A stretch of DNA of 64,000 nt from Cervus elaphus (GCF_910594005.1 NC_057834.1:108837650-108901649), one strand, 5' to 3'. Positions 10,098 through 21,063 are shown, numbered from the stretch's first letter. Made by a program: numbers and translations. Notes: a model not told the origin generated them from the sequence alone.

Positions 10098-10303
10098 TGG
10101 CTTCTTATGTGGTGCAGTGGTAGAGAATCCACCTGCCAATGCAGGAGACCCAAGAGACACGGGTTCAATCCCTGGGTCAAGAAGATACCCTGGAGTAGGA
10201 AATGGCAACCCACTCAAGTATTCTTGCCTGGGAAATTGCATAGACAGAGGAGCCTGGCGGGCTGTGGTCCATGGGGTTGCAGTGACTGAGTGACTGAGCA
10301 CAA
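10098..10303 (+). repeat. BovA SINE, sense
   Basis: It contains 'gcagtggtagagaatccacc', 'cacgggttcaatccctggg', 'ggcaacccactcaagtattc' and 'ggtccatggggttgcagtga', then a truncated tail. No clean target duplication is visible. Confidence 0.93.
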
Positions 10304-10589
10304 AGTATGTGGAAATCCTCTCAGTTACCAGGAAACTGGGTCAGGTTATTTAAACATGTTAAGCATTAATTTCCCAATATTTTAACTGGGGATGTAAACA
10401 AATAACTCCTAAAGCTCTCCCTTACTTTCTAAAAAAAATATGTACTTTCAAGTGAAATATTTGTCAACCAGACTTGAATGGATGCACCAGCGATAGATCT
10501 AAACTCTTCCATACAAGCAACTCTCTGATCATGCGGAATGTTTCATTTGTTCTTAGATTGGAAAGATAACATGGATAAGAGGAAATATA

Positions 10590-10740
10590 TCTAGACTCTT
10601 GATCTTGTTCTATCACTAATTAGCTGTGTGTCAGTAAGTAAGTCACCTCCCCTCTCTGGGCTTAAATTTCCTCATTGGTAAAATAAGAACCTTGGACCAG
10701 GTAATGTCTAAGATCTTTTCCTACATGAACTTCTGTGACT
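10590..10740 (+). repeat. MIR SINE, sense
   Basis: 'ctatcactaattagctgtg', 'aagtcacctcccctctctggg' and 'aatttcctcattggtaaaat' align with MIR (tgccacttactagctgtgtgacc / ttaacctctctgtgcc / ttcctcatctgtaaaatg). Confidence 0.85.
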
Positions 10741-10767
10741 CCATATTGACAAAATTGCAATACTTTT

Positions 10768-11102
10768 TTTAAAAAGTCATATATTTATTTATTTTTTGCT
10801 GTGCTGGGTCTTCATTGCTGTGCAGGCTTTTTTTCTCTAGTTGTGGAGAGCAGGGGCTACACTCTAGCTGTGGTGTGTGGACTTTTCATTCCTTTGGCTT
10901 CTCTTGTAGAGCATGGGCTCTAGAGCACACAGACTTCAGTAGTTGCATCATGTGGGCTCAGTAGTTGTGGCTACTGGGCTCTTGAGCACAGGCTCAATAG
11001 CTGTGGTGTACTTGCTCTGTGGCATGTGAGATCTTCCCAGATCAAGGATCGAACCTGTGTTTCCTACCTTGGCAGGTGGATTCTTTACCACTGAGCCACC
11101 AG
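10768..11102 (-). repeat. CHR-type SINE, antisense; part 1 (split by BovB)
   Basis: A long antisense CHR copy: A/T-rich start 'tatttatttattttttgctg', 'tgtgctgggtcttcattgctg', repeated 'gttgtgg…gggct' blocks, then 'atcaaggatcgaacctgtg' and 'ttctttaccactgagccacc'. An 8-bp duplication atactttt (10760-10767 and 11813-11820) bounds the whole split element. Confidence 0.85.
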
Positions 11103-11786
11103 TTCAGTTCAGTTCAGTTCAGTCACTCAGTCGTGTCTGACTCTTTGCGACCCCATGAATCTCAGCACGCCAGGCCTCCCTGTCCATCACCAACTCCCGG
11201 AGTTTACTCAAACTCATGTCCATCAAGTCGGTGATGCCATCTAGCCATCTCATCCTCTGTCGTCCCCTTCTCCTCCTGCCCCCAGTCCCTCCCAGCATCA
11301 CGGTCTTTTCCAATGAATCAACTCTTCACATGAGGTGGCCAAAATATTGGAATTTCAGCTTTAACGTCAGTCCTTCCAATGAACACCCAGGACTGATCTC
11401 CTTTAGGATGGACTGGTTGGACCTCTGTGCAGTCCAAGGGACTCTCGAGGGTCTTCTCCAACACCACAGTTCAAAAGCATCAATTTTTCAGCACTCAGCT
11501 TTCTTTATAGTCCAACTCTCACATCCATACATGACTACTGGAAAAACCATAGCCTTGACTAGACAGACCTTTGCTGGCAAAGTAATGTCTCTGCTTTTTA
11601 ATATGCTATCTAGGTTGGACATAACTTTCCTTCCAAGGAGTAAGCGTCTTTTAATTTCATGGCTGCAATCACCATCTGCAGTGATTTTGGAGCCCAAAAT
11701 GATAAAGTCTGACACTGTTTCTACTGCTTCCCCATCTATTTCCCATGAAGTGATGGGACCAGATGCCATGCTCTTAGTTTTCTGAA
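11103..11786 (-). mobile_element. BovB LINE, antisense, inserted in CHR SINE
   Basis: It starts with the antisense tail repeat (ttcag)n-like 'ttcagttcagttcagttcag' and runs through the reverse complement of the BovB C-terminal ORF2 region to 'cttagttttctgaa'. A 7-bp target duplication ccaccag at 11096-11102 and 11787-11793 brackets it exactly. On the minus strand 11488-11790 codes the characteristic 'VVMYGCESWTIKKAE' type peptide. The 189-codon plus-strand frame at 11216-11785 is only its antisense shadow. Confidence 0.97.
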
Positions 11787-11812
11787 CCACCAGAGGAGAC
11801 CCTAAAATTACT
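11787..11812 (-). repeat. CHR-type SINE, antisense; part 2 (terminal remnant)
   Basis: 'ccaccagaggagaccct' is the CHR head 'ccaccagggaagtccc' in antisense, completing the element broken off at 11102. Confidence 0.8.
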
Positions 11813-11869
11813 ATACTTTTAAAATACTTTTATCTTGACTAGTGATTTTTATCAAAACGTCAACATTTC

Positions 11870-11950
11870 TCAATAAAGCCCAAGTCCAACCTCTAGTAGA
11901 GTGCCTGTACCCAACTAGTATTTGGTAAATGGTAGTTGGGTGAATGGATA
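11870..11950 (+). repeat. L2/MIR-like 3' tail
   Basis: 'agtagagtgcctgtaccc', 'agtatttggtaaatgg' and 'gttgggtgaatgg' resemble the L2 terminal sequence (acagtgcctggcaca…ctcaataaatgtttgttgaatgaatg). A short, diverged fragment. Confidence 0.45.
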
Positions 11951-11984
11951 ACTCCCACCTATTAATACATGCATCTTACATTTC

Positions 11985-12190
11985 TCACTAGCTTCAGATA
12001 TCTGTGTGACCATTAACAAATTACTTAACTTCCGGACTCAGATTCATCATCTTTAAGGTGGAGATCATAATAGTACCTGTGTCAAAGAGTTGTTATGAGG
12101 ATAAAATGAGTAAAGTGCTTACAACAGTGCCTGGCACACAGAAAGCCCTATATAAGCATTAGCAATCATCACCATCATCACTACTTATTC
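11985..12190 (+). repeat. MIR SINE, sense
   Basis: A clear copy: 'ctgtgtgaccattaacaaat', 'tacttaacttccgg', 'ggtggagatcataatagtacc', 'ttgttatgaggataaaatgag', 'cagtgcctggcacacag' and 'agcattagcaatcatcacc'. Confidence 0.93.
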
Positions 12191-12650
12191 TATTATTTCT
12201 CATCTATTTCCATGATCTTCAGAACTCTTTTCCACATGTCAATGTCACTGAGTTATCCAGATGTTACTTCCTTGCAACTCCTAATGATGATATGGTCAGT
12301 GTTTTACTTTTATGGTTTCTCTTTTAGCTTTATTAAGAATTAAACCTAATACTTTTCCTCAGCACCTTTGGAAGTGAATTTTCCTTTCTCTGATAATGCC
12401 TACTTGCCTTTCTTAAATTATTTCCAACTACAGTGTCATATAGTTGCTTTCCTCTCCAGTTTCTCATGCCTTCTATACTCTTACCAACTTCTTTATTTGG
12501 GTTAGACAAGGCCCTTCCTCATTCCCTCTGACTCCTGAGACAATGTCAGTGACACCAACAAACACTTTTAGACATGCCTGGTATTTTAGGTGAGTGGGGC
12601 TCCCATCCAATACCTGCATGTGTCACATGACCACAACAACTATCATTCCA
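12191..12650. other. Unclassified sequence
   Basis: No repeat or exon recognised. Pyrimidine-leaning on the plus strand. Confidence 0.4.
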
Positions 12651-12654
12651 TCAG

Positions 12655-12720
12655 TGAGAGCACATTTGTGGAGCGTCTTCTGTGAGCAGGCTCTGTTCTA
12701 AGTGTTCATGATTAGATTTA
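12655..12720 (-). repeat. MIR core fragment, antisense
   Basis: 'tttgtggagcgtcttctgtg' followed by 'caggctctgttctaagtg' matches MIR antisense (ttattgagcacttactatgtgccaggcactgttctaagc). The remainder to 12830 is too diverged to assign. Confidence 0.5.
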
Positions 12721-13080
12721 CACCCAGAGTGTATCATCCACAGTTCCTCATAGACCCAGTCCTCTGATGAACACATCTCCACTGAGACCTTTCTGTGAAA
12801 GGTATAATCATCACTTTTATAGATGTTGATCATAAGCTTTTTGTATATGCAGTAGCTCCTTTATTGGAGGGCCAAGGTACGGGAAATAAAAAACTCTGTA
12901 CAGCATGCCAGTTGTCCTTGAGTAGCTCTTCTTTTCCTGGGGTGAGGGCAGATTTGTGGAAGGATTGTGGTTTGCCGTGGTAGTCATCTTGAGGTACAAG
13001 GTACTTTTGGAGAAACAATTTCCATGTCTGAAAAGAAGTATCCTGCCTATCTGAGGTCACCTTCTTCAATCCATACAGTG
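12721..13080. other. Unclassified sequence
   Basis: Possible continuation of a very diverged MIR up to about 12830, then single-copy-like DNA with no visible gene. Confidence 0.35.
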
Positions 13081-13091
13081 GACATCATCTT

Positions 13092-13282
13092 TTTAAAAAC
13101 ATATTTATTTGGCTGTACCAGGTCTTAGTTGTGGCACATGGAGTGCAGGATTTAGTCACAGCATGCAAACTCTTAGTTGTGGCATGTGGGATCTAAATCC
13201 CTGAACAGGGATTGAACCCAGGCCCCCTGCATTGGGAGCATAGAGTCTTAGCCATTGGGCCATACAGGAAAGTCCCAAAGTA
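13092..13282 (-). repeat. CHR-type SINE, antisense
   Basis: It opens 'aaaaacatatttatttggctg' style A/T-rich antisense tail, then 'tcttagttgtggca', 'gtgggatctaaatccctgaa', 'attgaacccaggccccctgc' and 'cttagccattgggcc'. A 10/11 target duplication (gacatcatctt 13081-13091, gacataatctt 13283-13293) brackets it. Confidence 0.92.
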
Positions 13283-13439
13283 GACATAATCTTACTCACC
13301 TCCTTGGATTTTTGTGAGGCAACCCCCAGCCTTTGCTCTCCCCTGGCTACACTTCCTGTTTAGGGGATCTTCTGCAGACCCATGGTTGTAGATGCCAACC
13401 TTCTGTAGATGACTCCAGACCTACCCCAGTTCAGGTTCA

Positions 13440-13999
13440 AGTCCCTGTAGTTATTCTCCATGCTTCTCTTCCTTCCACACCACATATCCATCCAACAGCA
13501 AATCCTGCCCACTCTGTTTTCAGGATGTGTCCTGATTCCTGGCACTGTACATAGACCACTCTTCCATCCTCATGAGATTATTCCAATGCCTCCAGGGTCT
13601 CCATTCATCTGTCCCTGCCCACTTACTGTCAACTCTCTACATAGCAGAGTGACGGCTTCAAGATTGAAGTCAGATGACGTCTTCCGCTTCCTAAGCCCTC
13701 TTGTGGTTGTCATATTATGCCTAGGAGAGAACTCAGTGTGCTGTGAAAGGCCCTATAAGACCCACATGACCTGGCCTCCACCTACTGCTTTTCTCCTTGT
13801 TCACCCTGAGCTCCTGATTTCCCTTATCTTCCGTACACATGCTCCCTCAGGTATGTACACCTTTTCTCTCTTCCTCCCTCACTTCCCCTCCATATATTTG
13901 TCCCGTCCTCCTTCACTCCATGTCAGTCTTTGCACTCTGTCACTTTTTTCAGAGCCTAGTACTTTCCCTTACTAGACCACCATCAAGTTCCATAAACTC
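13440..13999 (+). repeat. L2 LINE, sense; first part
   Basis: The diverged L2 3' region: 'agagtgacggcttcaag' (cf. L2 agagtgatctttctaaa), 'aaggccctataagaccc…gacctggcc' (cf. aaggccctgcatgatctggcc), then the pyrimidine-rich 'ctcacttcccctccatat' and 'tcagagcctagtactttccc'. It resumes at 14156 after an L1 fragment. Confidence 0.7.
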
Positions 14000-14155
14000 A
14001 CTCATAGCATCTATGGTTGTCAAACATTACAGTTTTTGTTCATGTCTCTGCATATGGCACACTTTCGTTACTTTTTGTGGCTGAGTAATATTCCATGGTA
14101 TATATGTACCACATATTCTTTGTCTATTCCTCTACTGATGGACATATTTATTTTA
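14000..14155 (-). repeat. L1 fragment, antisense, inside L2
   Basis: 'tttttgtggctgagtaata', 'ttccatggtatatatgtacc' and 'ctctactgatggacata' are the well-known antisense L1 string. It separates two L2 blocks that are contiguous in the L2 consensus, so it is an insertion. Confidence 0.85.
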
Positions 14156-14318
14156 TATGTTTATTATTAATAAATGCCCTCAGCTAGAATATAAGCTCTG
14201 TGAGGACAGGACCATTGTAAGCCTTGTTCATTCCTGTGTCCCCAGGAAGATACAGCCATATGGTGGGCACTCAGTAAGTATCTATTTAATGAATAAATAA
14301 ATGAATGAGGATGAAATA
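14156..14318 (+). repeat. L2 LINE, sense; 3' terminus
   Basis: 'gctagaatataagctctgtg', 'aggacaggaccattgtaag', 'cctgtgtccccagg' and 'tggtgggcactcagtaagta' followed by repeated 'gaataaataaatgaatga' are L2's terminal blocks. Confidence 0.85.
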
Positions 14319-14959
14319 AGAGCATACTTGTGCCAAGTGCCAAGTTTCAAATTTTGTGTTTATAGCACTGGCTGCTTCTTGCTCCCACCTCATTTTACCT
14401 CTTTATGTTCTCTTTCAGTCAGCTCCCTTGACCTCCAGCCCTGCTAAGGGTACTGTGCATTCATGGTCTTCTTTCTGTTTCACGAGGAAGTGATCAAAAT
14501 CCTCCTGCTATTCCTCTTTTTAGGTTCATTCACTCTGAAATGCCCTGCGCCTCTCTTTTTATTGAGGCCATGACATCTATTCCTCTGAGTTTAAGAAAGA
14601 AAGTTAAAGTACAGAAAACTGTAGTGACCATTACATTTTACAATGAACTGATAAGTCACTGGCTTTTCTTTCATTTCTTTGTGTCTTTGGAGATTTGTAT
14701 CCTAGACCCGAGCATAACTATCTCGGATGAACAATGCACATAAATGGCCATTCTCAGGGTCTTATGGTTGGAATTCCTGGTCTCAGCCACCATGGCCGCC
14801 CTGGCCAGACCTTCTCCGTATAACCCCACACATCAGTCTTCTGCTCACACCTTCTAATGGAACTCATTGCATTCAGTTGTGCATGAAGTGTGGTTAATAT
14901 GTTATAGAGCAAGAGGCAGCCAGGCCACCAGGTTGCAAACCCCTGATTGTTCCTGAGTG
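14319..14959. other. Unclassified sequence
   Basis: No repeat I can name and no supportable exon. Frames are under 90 codons and unconserved to my eye. Confidence 0.4.
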
Positions 14960-15135
14960 TGGTGAAAAGAAAAGGGCACTGATGGCAGAGACTTGGGTTC
15001 AGATCCAAGAATATCATGTTTATGATCTTGGATAAATCACTGAATGTCTAGGACTCCTCATCATCTGTAAAGTCTCCTCCTCAGGGTTCTTATGAAGATT
15101 AAAATAGACATGCATTCCAAAAGTACATTGCTCAG
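14960..15135 (+). repeat. MIR SINE, sense
   Basis: 'cagagacttgggttcagatcc', 'gatcttggataaatcactg', 'ctcctcatcatctgtaaag' and 'cctcagggttcttatgaagatt' follow the MIR order (cctgggttcgaatcc / gaccttgggcaag / tttcctcatctgtaaaa / cctcatagggttgttgtgaggatt). Confidence 0.85.
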
Positions 15136-15385
15136 AGGGACTTCACAAATGCAAGCCTCTTCTTCCTACAATGGGCTCTTCCTTGGACCATGGTGACTTC
15201 ATGCTCCATTTTTTTCCCCAGATAAAGGGGCATAGGCCCGGTCAAGGGACCTTGTAGATACCAGACAGCAGTATATTGGGTAATAATTGTTACTCAGCTT
15301 GTGGAAACATCAGTGTTAGAGTTGGAATCTTAGACTTCCAGTATCATTTCGATTTTTTTAAGTTGAAAACTGTTTTCATAAACAG

Positions 15386-15556
15386 TTGCAGGGCACAGGG
15401 AACTGTTCAATATCTTGTAATAACCTATAATGGAAAAGAATCTGAAAAGGATATATATATATATAGGAATGTAAATATATATATAGGAGTCACTTTTCTG
15501 TATACTTAAACATTATAAGTCAACTATATTTCAATTAAAAAAAGAAAGAAAAACAC
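15386..15556 (+). repeat. L1 3' end, sense, with A-rich tail
   Basis: 'gcacagggaactgttcaata', 'cttgtaataacctataatgg', 'aaaagaatctgaaaagg', TATA repeats and 'aagtcaactatatttcaatt' followed by an A-rich tail match the 3' terminus of artiodactyl L1. Its 5' side is truncated at about 15386. Confidence 0.8.
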
Positions 15557-15564
15557 AACAGACT

Positions 15565-15642
15565 TGCAAAGAACCAGTATAGTATTTGGCAAATAAAAGG
15601 CATTTAATAGTAGCATGTATGTTGAATGAATGAATGAATATG
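15565..15642 (+). repeat. L2/MIR-type 3' tail
   Basis: 'agtatagtatttggcaaata', 'ggcatttaatagtagc' and 'gttgaatgaatgaatgaata' look like a diverged L2 terminus. Confidence 0.5.
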
Positions 15643-16346
15643 TAATACAATTTAAAAATCGCTGCACTGGTTAAATAGACATTGAGTTCTCTGAAGTCTG
15701 CCTTCTGGGCCTATCCTCATCTCAGGAAATAACCTTTGAAGCACAACCCACAGAATCTTCTAAGCTTCATAACACAGTTTGGAAACCTGTAATCTGGTCT
15801 AATGCCATTTCTACTATGGACATTTCTGCTACAGCATTTTTGATGAAATGAGGGATGGCCTAGATTCCTGTGCTTATTTGTGTGTGTGTGTGTGTGTGTG
15901 CATGCGCGCGTGCGTGCACATGTATGTGTGTGTCTGTGTGTGATATTATTTCTAATGGCCTCAAGCTAGATGGCAATAATGAGATGGTGAGTGATGGGGT
16001 GGGAGGAACTGGGGTCCATGGGTGAGCCATCTCTTTTTTCCTGCCAATGGTGATACAAGGGCTGGCAAAGTGGTGTCCTCTTTGGATCTCATAGAAGTCC
16101 TCTTGTCCCTCCTGATGTTTACCAACAGAGGGAAGAAGGAAAACATGAGGAGCTATGGAGATATGTATGAAAGTATTTGGAATATAGAGGTGGGAGGAGG
16201 CAATTAGGAAGGATGCTTCAAAGTAGGAGACAGCATAGGAGTTAGCCATGTGTGGGATGTCAGGGCAAAATATCTTCTGCTGGCCAGAGGAAGCCATGCC
16301 TGCAAAGACCTACAGGGATGAAGTCTTCTGGTAGGTTTAAAAAAAA
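15643..16346. other. Unclassified sequence with a TG microsatellite
   Basis: It contains an impure (TG)n run at 15879-15942 interrupted by a 'catgcgcgcgtgcgtgca' Z-DNA-prone purine/pyrimidine alternation. Otherwise no exon or repeat is recognised. Confidence 0.6.
15879..15942. repeat. (TG)n microsatellite with CG-containing core
   Basis: 22 bases of pure TG, then alternating CATGCGCGCGTGCGTGCACATG and more TG. Alternating purine-pyrimidine throughout. Confidence 0.97.
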
Positions 16347-16355
16347 CTGCAGGTG

Positions 16356-18160
16356 ATAGGTGGAGAAATATAGCGTGTTCATGGATTGGAAGAATCAATA
16401 TTGTGAAAATGAGTATACTACCCAAAACAATCTATAGATTCAATGCAATCCCTATCAAGTTACCAATGGTATTCTTCATAGAACTAGAACAAATAATTTC
16501 ACAATTTGTATGGAAATACAAAAAACCTCGAATAGCCAAAGTAATCTTGAGAAAGAAGAATGGGACTGGAGGAATCAACCTGCCTGACTTCAGGCTCTAC
16601 TACAAAGCCACAGTCATCAAGACAGTATGGTACTGGCACAAAGACAGAAATATAGATCAATGGAACAAAATAGAAAGCCCAGAGATAAATCCACGTACCT
16701 ATGGACACCTTATCTTTGACAGAGGAGGCAAGGATATACAATGGAAAAAAGACAACCTCTTTAACAAGTGGTGCTGGGAAAACTGGTCAACCACTTGTAA
16801 AAGAATGAAACTAGAACACTTTCTAACACCATACACAAAAATAAACTCAAAATGGATTAAAGATCTAAATGTTAGACCAGAAACTATAAAACTCCTAGAG
16901 GAGAACATAGGCAAAACACTCTCCGACATAAATCACAGCAAGATCCTCTATGATCCACCTCCCAGAATATTGGAAATAAAAGCAAAAATAAACAAATGGG
17001 ACCTAATGAAACTTAAAAACTTTTGCACAACAAAGGAAACTATAAGCAAGGTGAAAAGATAGTCCTCAGAATGGGAAAAAATAATAGCAAATGAAGAAAC
17101 AGACAAAGGATTAATCTCAAAAATATACAAGCAACCCCTGCAGCTCAATTCCAGAAAAATAAATGACCCAATCAAAAAATGGGCCAAAGATCTAAACAGA
17201 CATTTCTCCAAAGAAGACATACAGATGGCTAACAAACACATGAAAAGATGCTCAACATCTCTCATTATCAGAGAAATGCAAATCAAATCCACAATAAGGT
17301 ACCACTACATGCCAGTCAGGATGGCTGCTATCCAAAAGTCTACAAGCAATAAATGCTGGAGAGGGTGTGGAGAAAAGGGAACCCTCTTACACTGTTGGTG
17401 GGACTTCAAACTAGTACAGCCACTATGGAGAACAGTGTGGAGATTCCTTAAAAAACTGGAAATAGAACTGCCATATGACCTAGCAATCCCACTTCTGGGC
17501 ATACACACCGAGGAAACCAGATCTGAAAGAGACACGTGTACCACAATGTTCATCGCAGCACTATTTATAATAGCCAGGACATGGAAGCAACCTAGATGCC
17601 CATCAGCAGACAAATGGATAAGGAAGCTGTAGTACATATACACCATGGAATATTACTCAGCCATTAAAAAGAATTCATTTGAATCAGTTCTAATGAGATG
17701 GATGAAACTGGAGCCCATTATACAAAGTGAAGTAAGCCAGAAAGATAAAAACTAATACAATATACTAATGCATATATATTGAATTTTAAAAGATGGTAAC
17801 GATAACCCTATATGCAAAACAGAAAAAGAGACACAGATGTACAAAACAGACTTTTAGACTCTGTGGGAGAAGGCAAGGGTGGGATGTTCAGAGAGAACAG
17901 CATTGAAACACGTATACTATCAAGGGTGAAACAGATCACCAGCCCAGGTTGGATGCATGAGACAAGTGCTCAGGGCTGGTGCACTGGGAAGACCCAGAGG
18001 GATGGGATGGTGAGGGAGGTGGGAGGGGGAATGGGATGGGGAACACATGTAAATCCATGGCTGATTCATGTCAATGTATGGCAAAAACCACTACAGTAAA
18101 AAATAAATAAATAAAAGAAAAAAGAAAAAGAATTTAAAAAACAAAAACAAAAAAAACAAC
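16356..18160 (+). mobile_element. 5'-truncated ruminant L1, sense, with target duplication
   Basis: A 1.8 kb L1 3' end: the ORF2 C-terminus, then the 3' UTR ('gagacacagatgtacaaaac', 'gactctgtgggagaaggc', 'gatcaccagcccaggttgg', 'gatggggaacacatgtaaat') and a long impure A tail (about 18094-18160). The 9-bp duplication ctgcaggtg at 16347-16355 and 18161-18169 marks both ends precisely. This is the best preserved L1 in the window. Confidence 0.97.
16358..17755 (+). pseudogene. L1 ORF2 C-terminal remnant
   Basis: This is the last ~465 codons of the L1 ORF2 protein, downstream of the catalytic RT motifs and including the C-terminal cysteine-rich segment. The frame reads CSWIGRINIVKMSILPKTIY at its start, FVWKYKKPRIAK at about residues 45-56, and the segment around 17335-17405 holds C…C…H…C spacing (NKCWRGCGEKGTLLHCWW). 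It is continuous to a final TAA at 17753-17755 apart from two nonsense codons: TAG at 17060-17062 (expected CAG) and TAG at 17630-17632 (expected TGG). Both differ by single transitions. There are no frameshifts, so this is a comparatively young copy. Endonuclease and RT domains are absent because of 5' truncation. Confidence 0.95.
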
Positions 18161-18229
18161 CTGCAGGTGCCTCACCTTGGCTGGAGCCTAGGATGCAAAG
18201 TGAAGTCAGGAGCTACAGTGGAAAGGAAG

Positions 18230-18350
18230 AACTATCATGAAAGAATGTACATATCATGCTAGGGTTGTAGCTTTCACATCTTCAGTATTTTGAAAACATT
18301 CCAAGCAGAGAAATGAAATGACCCAACCTTATGTTTCAGAAAGGCTCTCC
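18230..18350 (-). repeat. L2-like fragment, antisense
   Basis: 'agcagagaaatgaaatgacc' followed by 'cttatgtttcagaaaggctc' resembles the antisense L2 block (gagcaggggagtgacatgatcagatttg…ttttagaaagatcac). Diverged, assigned with caution. Confidence 0.4.
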
Positions 18351-19499
18351 TAAGTACCCATGTTTTTGCAGGGAAAAAGACTCATTGGGAGGAAAGAAAT
18401 GAGCCAAGAGCAAGGGTAGAAGGTAGGTGGTAGGGAGGGAGAGGTAGAAACCAGCCAAGCCATCCAGACCAACCCCAGTCCTCTTCTTCTCAGCAGCCCA
18501 GCAGCTATTCTAAGACTTGTCCAGGGTCTTCTCTCCACCACACTACACCTCACAATTGCTAGAGTCAGCCCTGCTCAGAGGGAAGTGAGACCTTCACTGC
18601 AGGCTGTAGATCCTGGCAGCTGCGCTTTGTCTTCACGATCCTGTTGTCCTCATGCAAAAGTCAATGTCAAAGTGAACAGGTGTTGCTAATGGTACTAGAG
18701 ACTAGGAGAATCAGGAAACAACAACTTCAAGGCTGAAATAATAACATTTTAATTGGAAATCTACTGTGAAGAGACTAACCTATGTAGATATATGCAAATC
18801 CTATGCAAATACACATGTGGTCTTTCTAACTATTGTCAGAACCTCGATCTGACCCATGGGAATTCTTAACAGTAGATGCTAGCTTTCAGCAGAAGCTCAG
18901 GGCTGTTGATGTACAATTCTAGGTTTTACCTATGTTTAAGCCATAATTAAGAAATATATTGATGGCAACCTGAACTTAATTAGCTTAATTGAATGTTGGA
19001 ATTGATTGGGTCTGGAGAGAGCCCTGTCTCTGAAGCTAAGCCTTGGGGAGTTTGCAGGGGGTGGAAGGAAACTGGACTTGAAAGCACCCGGCAAAAATGA
19101 AAAGGAATGGGCGAGGAGCCACTGGGAGCACTATTAAAGGGAAAAGATTCTTATCAGAGAGTTGAAAGAGGAATGCTTACATTTCAAGTCACGCATAGCC
19201 GTTCTAGGTCAGACCACTCAGTCAAGTGGGAAAAAAATGATGTTGGGAAGAAAAAGTTCTGTGGGAGATACAGAAAGGGTGTCAGGCATCCTTGCGTGGG
19301 AGTGTATCCCACTGAATACACAGACTGATGGGGCCCAGGCCAGGCCACTTGGTTCCATACAAAGCACCTGGGGAGAGGACAATGTATCTAATGGTTACAA
19401 ACAAAGGATTTCAGCTATGATGTCTCTGTCTGTATTTAAGAACTAGTTTTGTAAGCTATCAAATTGTATTTTATAATAAATGATTTAATTTTCTTATTG
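18351..19499. other. About 1.1 kb unclassified sequence
   Basis: No repeat I can name and no exon. A stretch around 18780-18990 is AT-rich with homeodomain-like TTAATTAG/TTAATTG words but without other support. Confidence 0.45.
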
Positions 19500-19640
19500 C
19501 AAAACACCTGTATTACCTGGAGTTAGGTGGTCTTGAGCTTCAACCCCAGCTCTGCCCCTTTGTACACTGGGACCTTCATATCCCAGAGTTTCAGTTCCTG
19601 TAACCAGATTTGATAGTACAGACCCAGTGAGACATGATGG
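19500..19640 (+). repeat. MIR SINE, sense, degraded
   Basis: 'cttcaaccccagctctgccc' and 'tttcagttcctgtaacc' sit at the spacing expected of MIR (gaatcccggctctgccac / cctcagtttcctcatctg). Weak elsewhere. Confidence 0.45.
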
Positions 19641-21063
19641 TAGGAAGGTGCTACACCATTGAGGCACTGATCAGTCCCTGCCTCACATTCCTGTGAGGGC
19701 CTATGGTTTATAAGTGGTTGAGTTGAGGTGCAAACCAGATGGCTGGTTTTATTATTTGTTTCTGCCTTAATACCCTTGCCCTCTGCCCTGGTTCTCCCCT
19801 TCTCTTCAGAGCAGCTTTCTGAGTTATGTGTCCAATGATGTAGTCTGCCACACTTGTGTGCCCCCACCTCATCAACAGGGACCTTCTAGCTAAACCCAGC
19901 ATCAGCATTGCTATCTGTATGTCACAGTCCATGCTCATTTCTTCTGTAAAATCTCCCTCTTCCACCCTAATGGTGATGAAATAGAGCATAAATTAGAATA
20001 TAAAACATGAATGATTAGTTTCCATTTTGTTTTTATAATTATGTACATATGCATACATACACATCTCTGTACTCAGAAAATAAATTATTGAAAGGAAAAA
20101 AGCCAAAATGTTACCAGATGTGAATTCCTGGCATTGTTGGGATTTTCCAAAAGTGTCCACAAAGGATATATTATTTTTAATTGGGAAAAATCAACATGAA
20201 AAACATGACTATAAAAAAAATTAAAAATGACTGTATTCACCTAGGAAGTCAATGAACCTAGGTCTCAACCCTGCTCTTTACAACCTGTGTCCTGCCCTTG
20301 TAAGGGTGCTCTCGGGGGCATGGTCCTCCAGGACTGGTGTTAGAGGGAAAGTGAATTCCTCTGACCATCTCTATCATCCTCTCTCAAGTTTTAGCTGCAC
20401 AAGAAGCAAGCTTGTTTTCAGGAGAATGGCAACTCAAATTTACAATATTGTAGGAACAGAAGCCCCTCTTGTAGAAGATCCAGATTCCCTCAGGGTAACA
20501 TCTTACTTTCTAGGAATATCTGCAGGAATAACCTCCAGTCTTGACCTGGCTTTTTCTTCCTTCAAGTGTGAGGATTACATCTTGTAGTGGACCTCCTGAA
20601 ATTTCCAATTTGTGTTATGTGTATAACCTCATGGGCAGCCCCTTCACAAAACTTGATCATGTAGTTGCCCCCAGCCATCCCCATACACACAAACACATCC
20701 CTCAGTCCCACCTTGTCCATAATGACCATTTACAGCTTCAGATCCAGAGCAAGGCCTTGACCTTGTTTTGGGAGAGTTGTGAACCAATTGAGATAGTTCC
20801 ATCAACCTTAGATTATTTTGCAGCTAGTCTGCCCTAGGCACTCCTGATCACTCCTACACTGTTTGTTGCTTGTGTTTGAAGGGTTGCTTTGAGCAATTCA
20901 TGTGATGTAGTCACCCCTTCTGTCTGGCCTAGACCTCTGAACACCTCCAGCCCTGCCCCCACCCACTGTTATGAGGCTATAACTCAGTAGGAACAAGTGA
21001 TCTATCAATATGGCCATGTGGTTGTCTCCTTTGAATTACTGGTGAGAGGTGTTATATTAATAC
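19641..21063. other. About 1.4 kb unclassified sequence
   Basis: AT-rich between about 19985 and 20240, otherwise plain. Open frames of up to about 111 codons (20252-20587 plus; 19523-19867 minus) show no family signature. No element or exon is called. Confidence 0.45.

Noticed and set aside
11103..11122. Short direct repeats (ttcag)n as a CRISPR-like or satellite array
   Set aside because: They are the normal short tandem tail of BovB 3' ends, found on nearly every copy here.
11216..11785. 189-codon plus-strand open frame
   Set aside because: It is the antisense of BovB ORF2. The same frame recurs in other antisense BovB copies (for example 37412, 45952 minus, 48196), so it reflects composition of the sense gene, not a protein.
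13460..13975. 171-codon plus-strand frame
   Set aside because: Falls inside a diverged L2; pyrimidine-rich composition lowers stop density.
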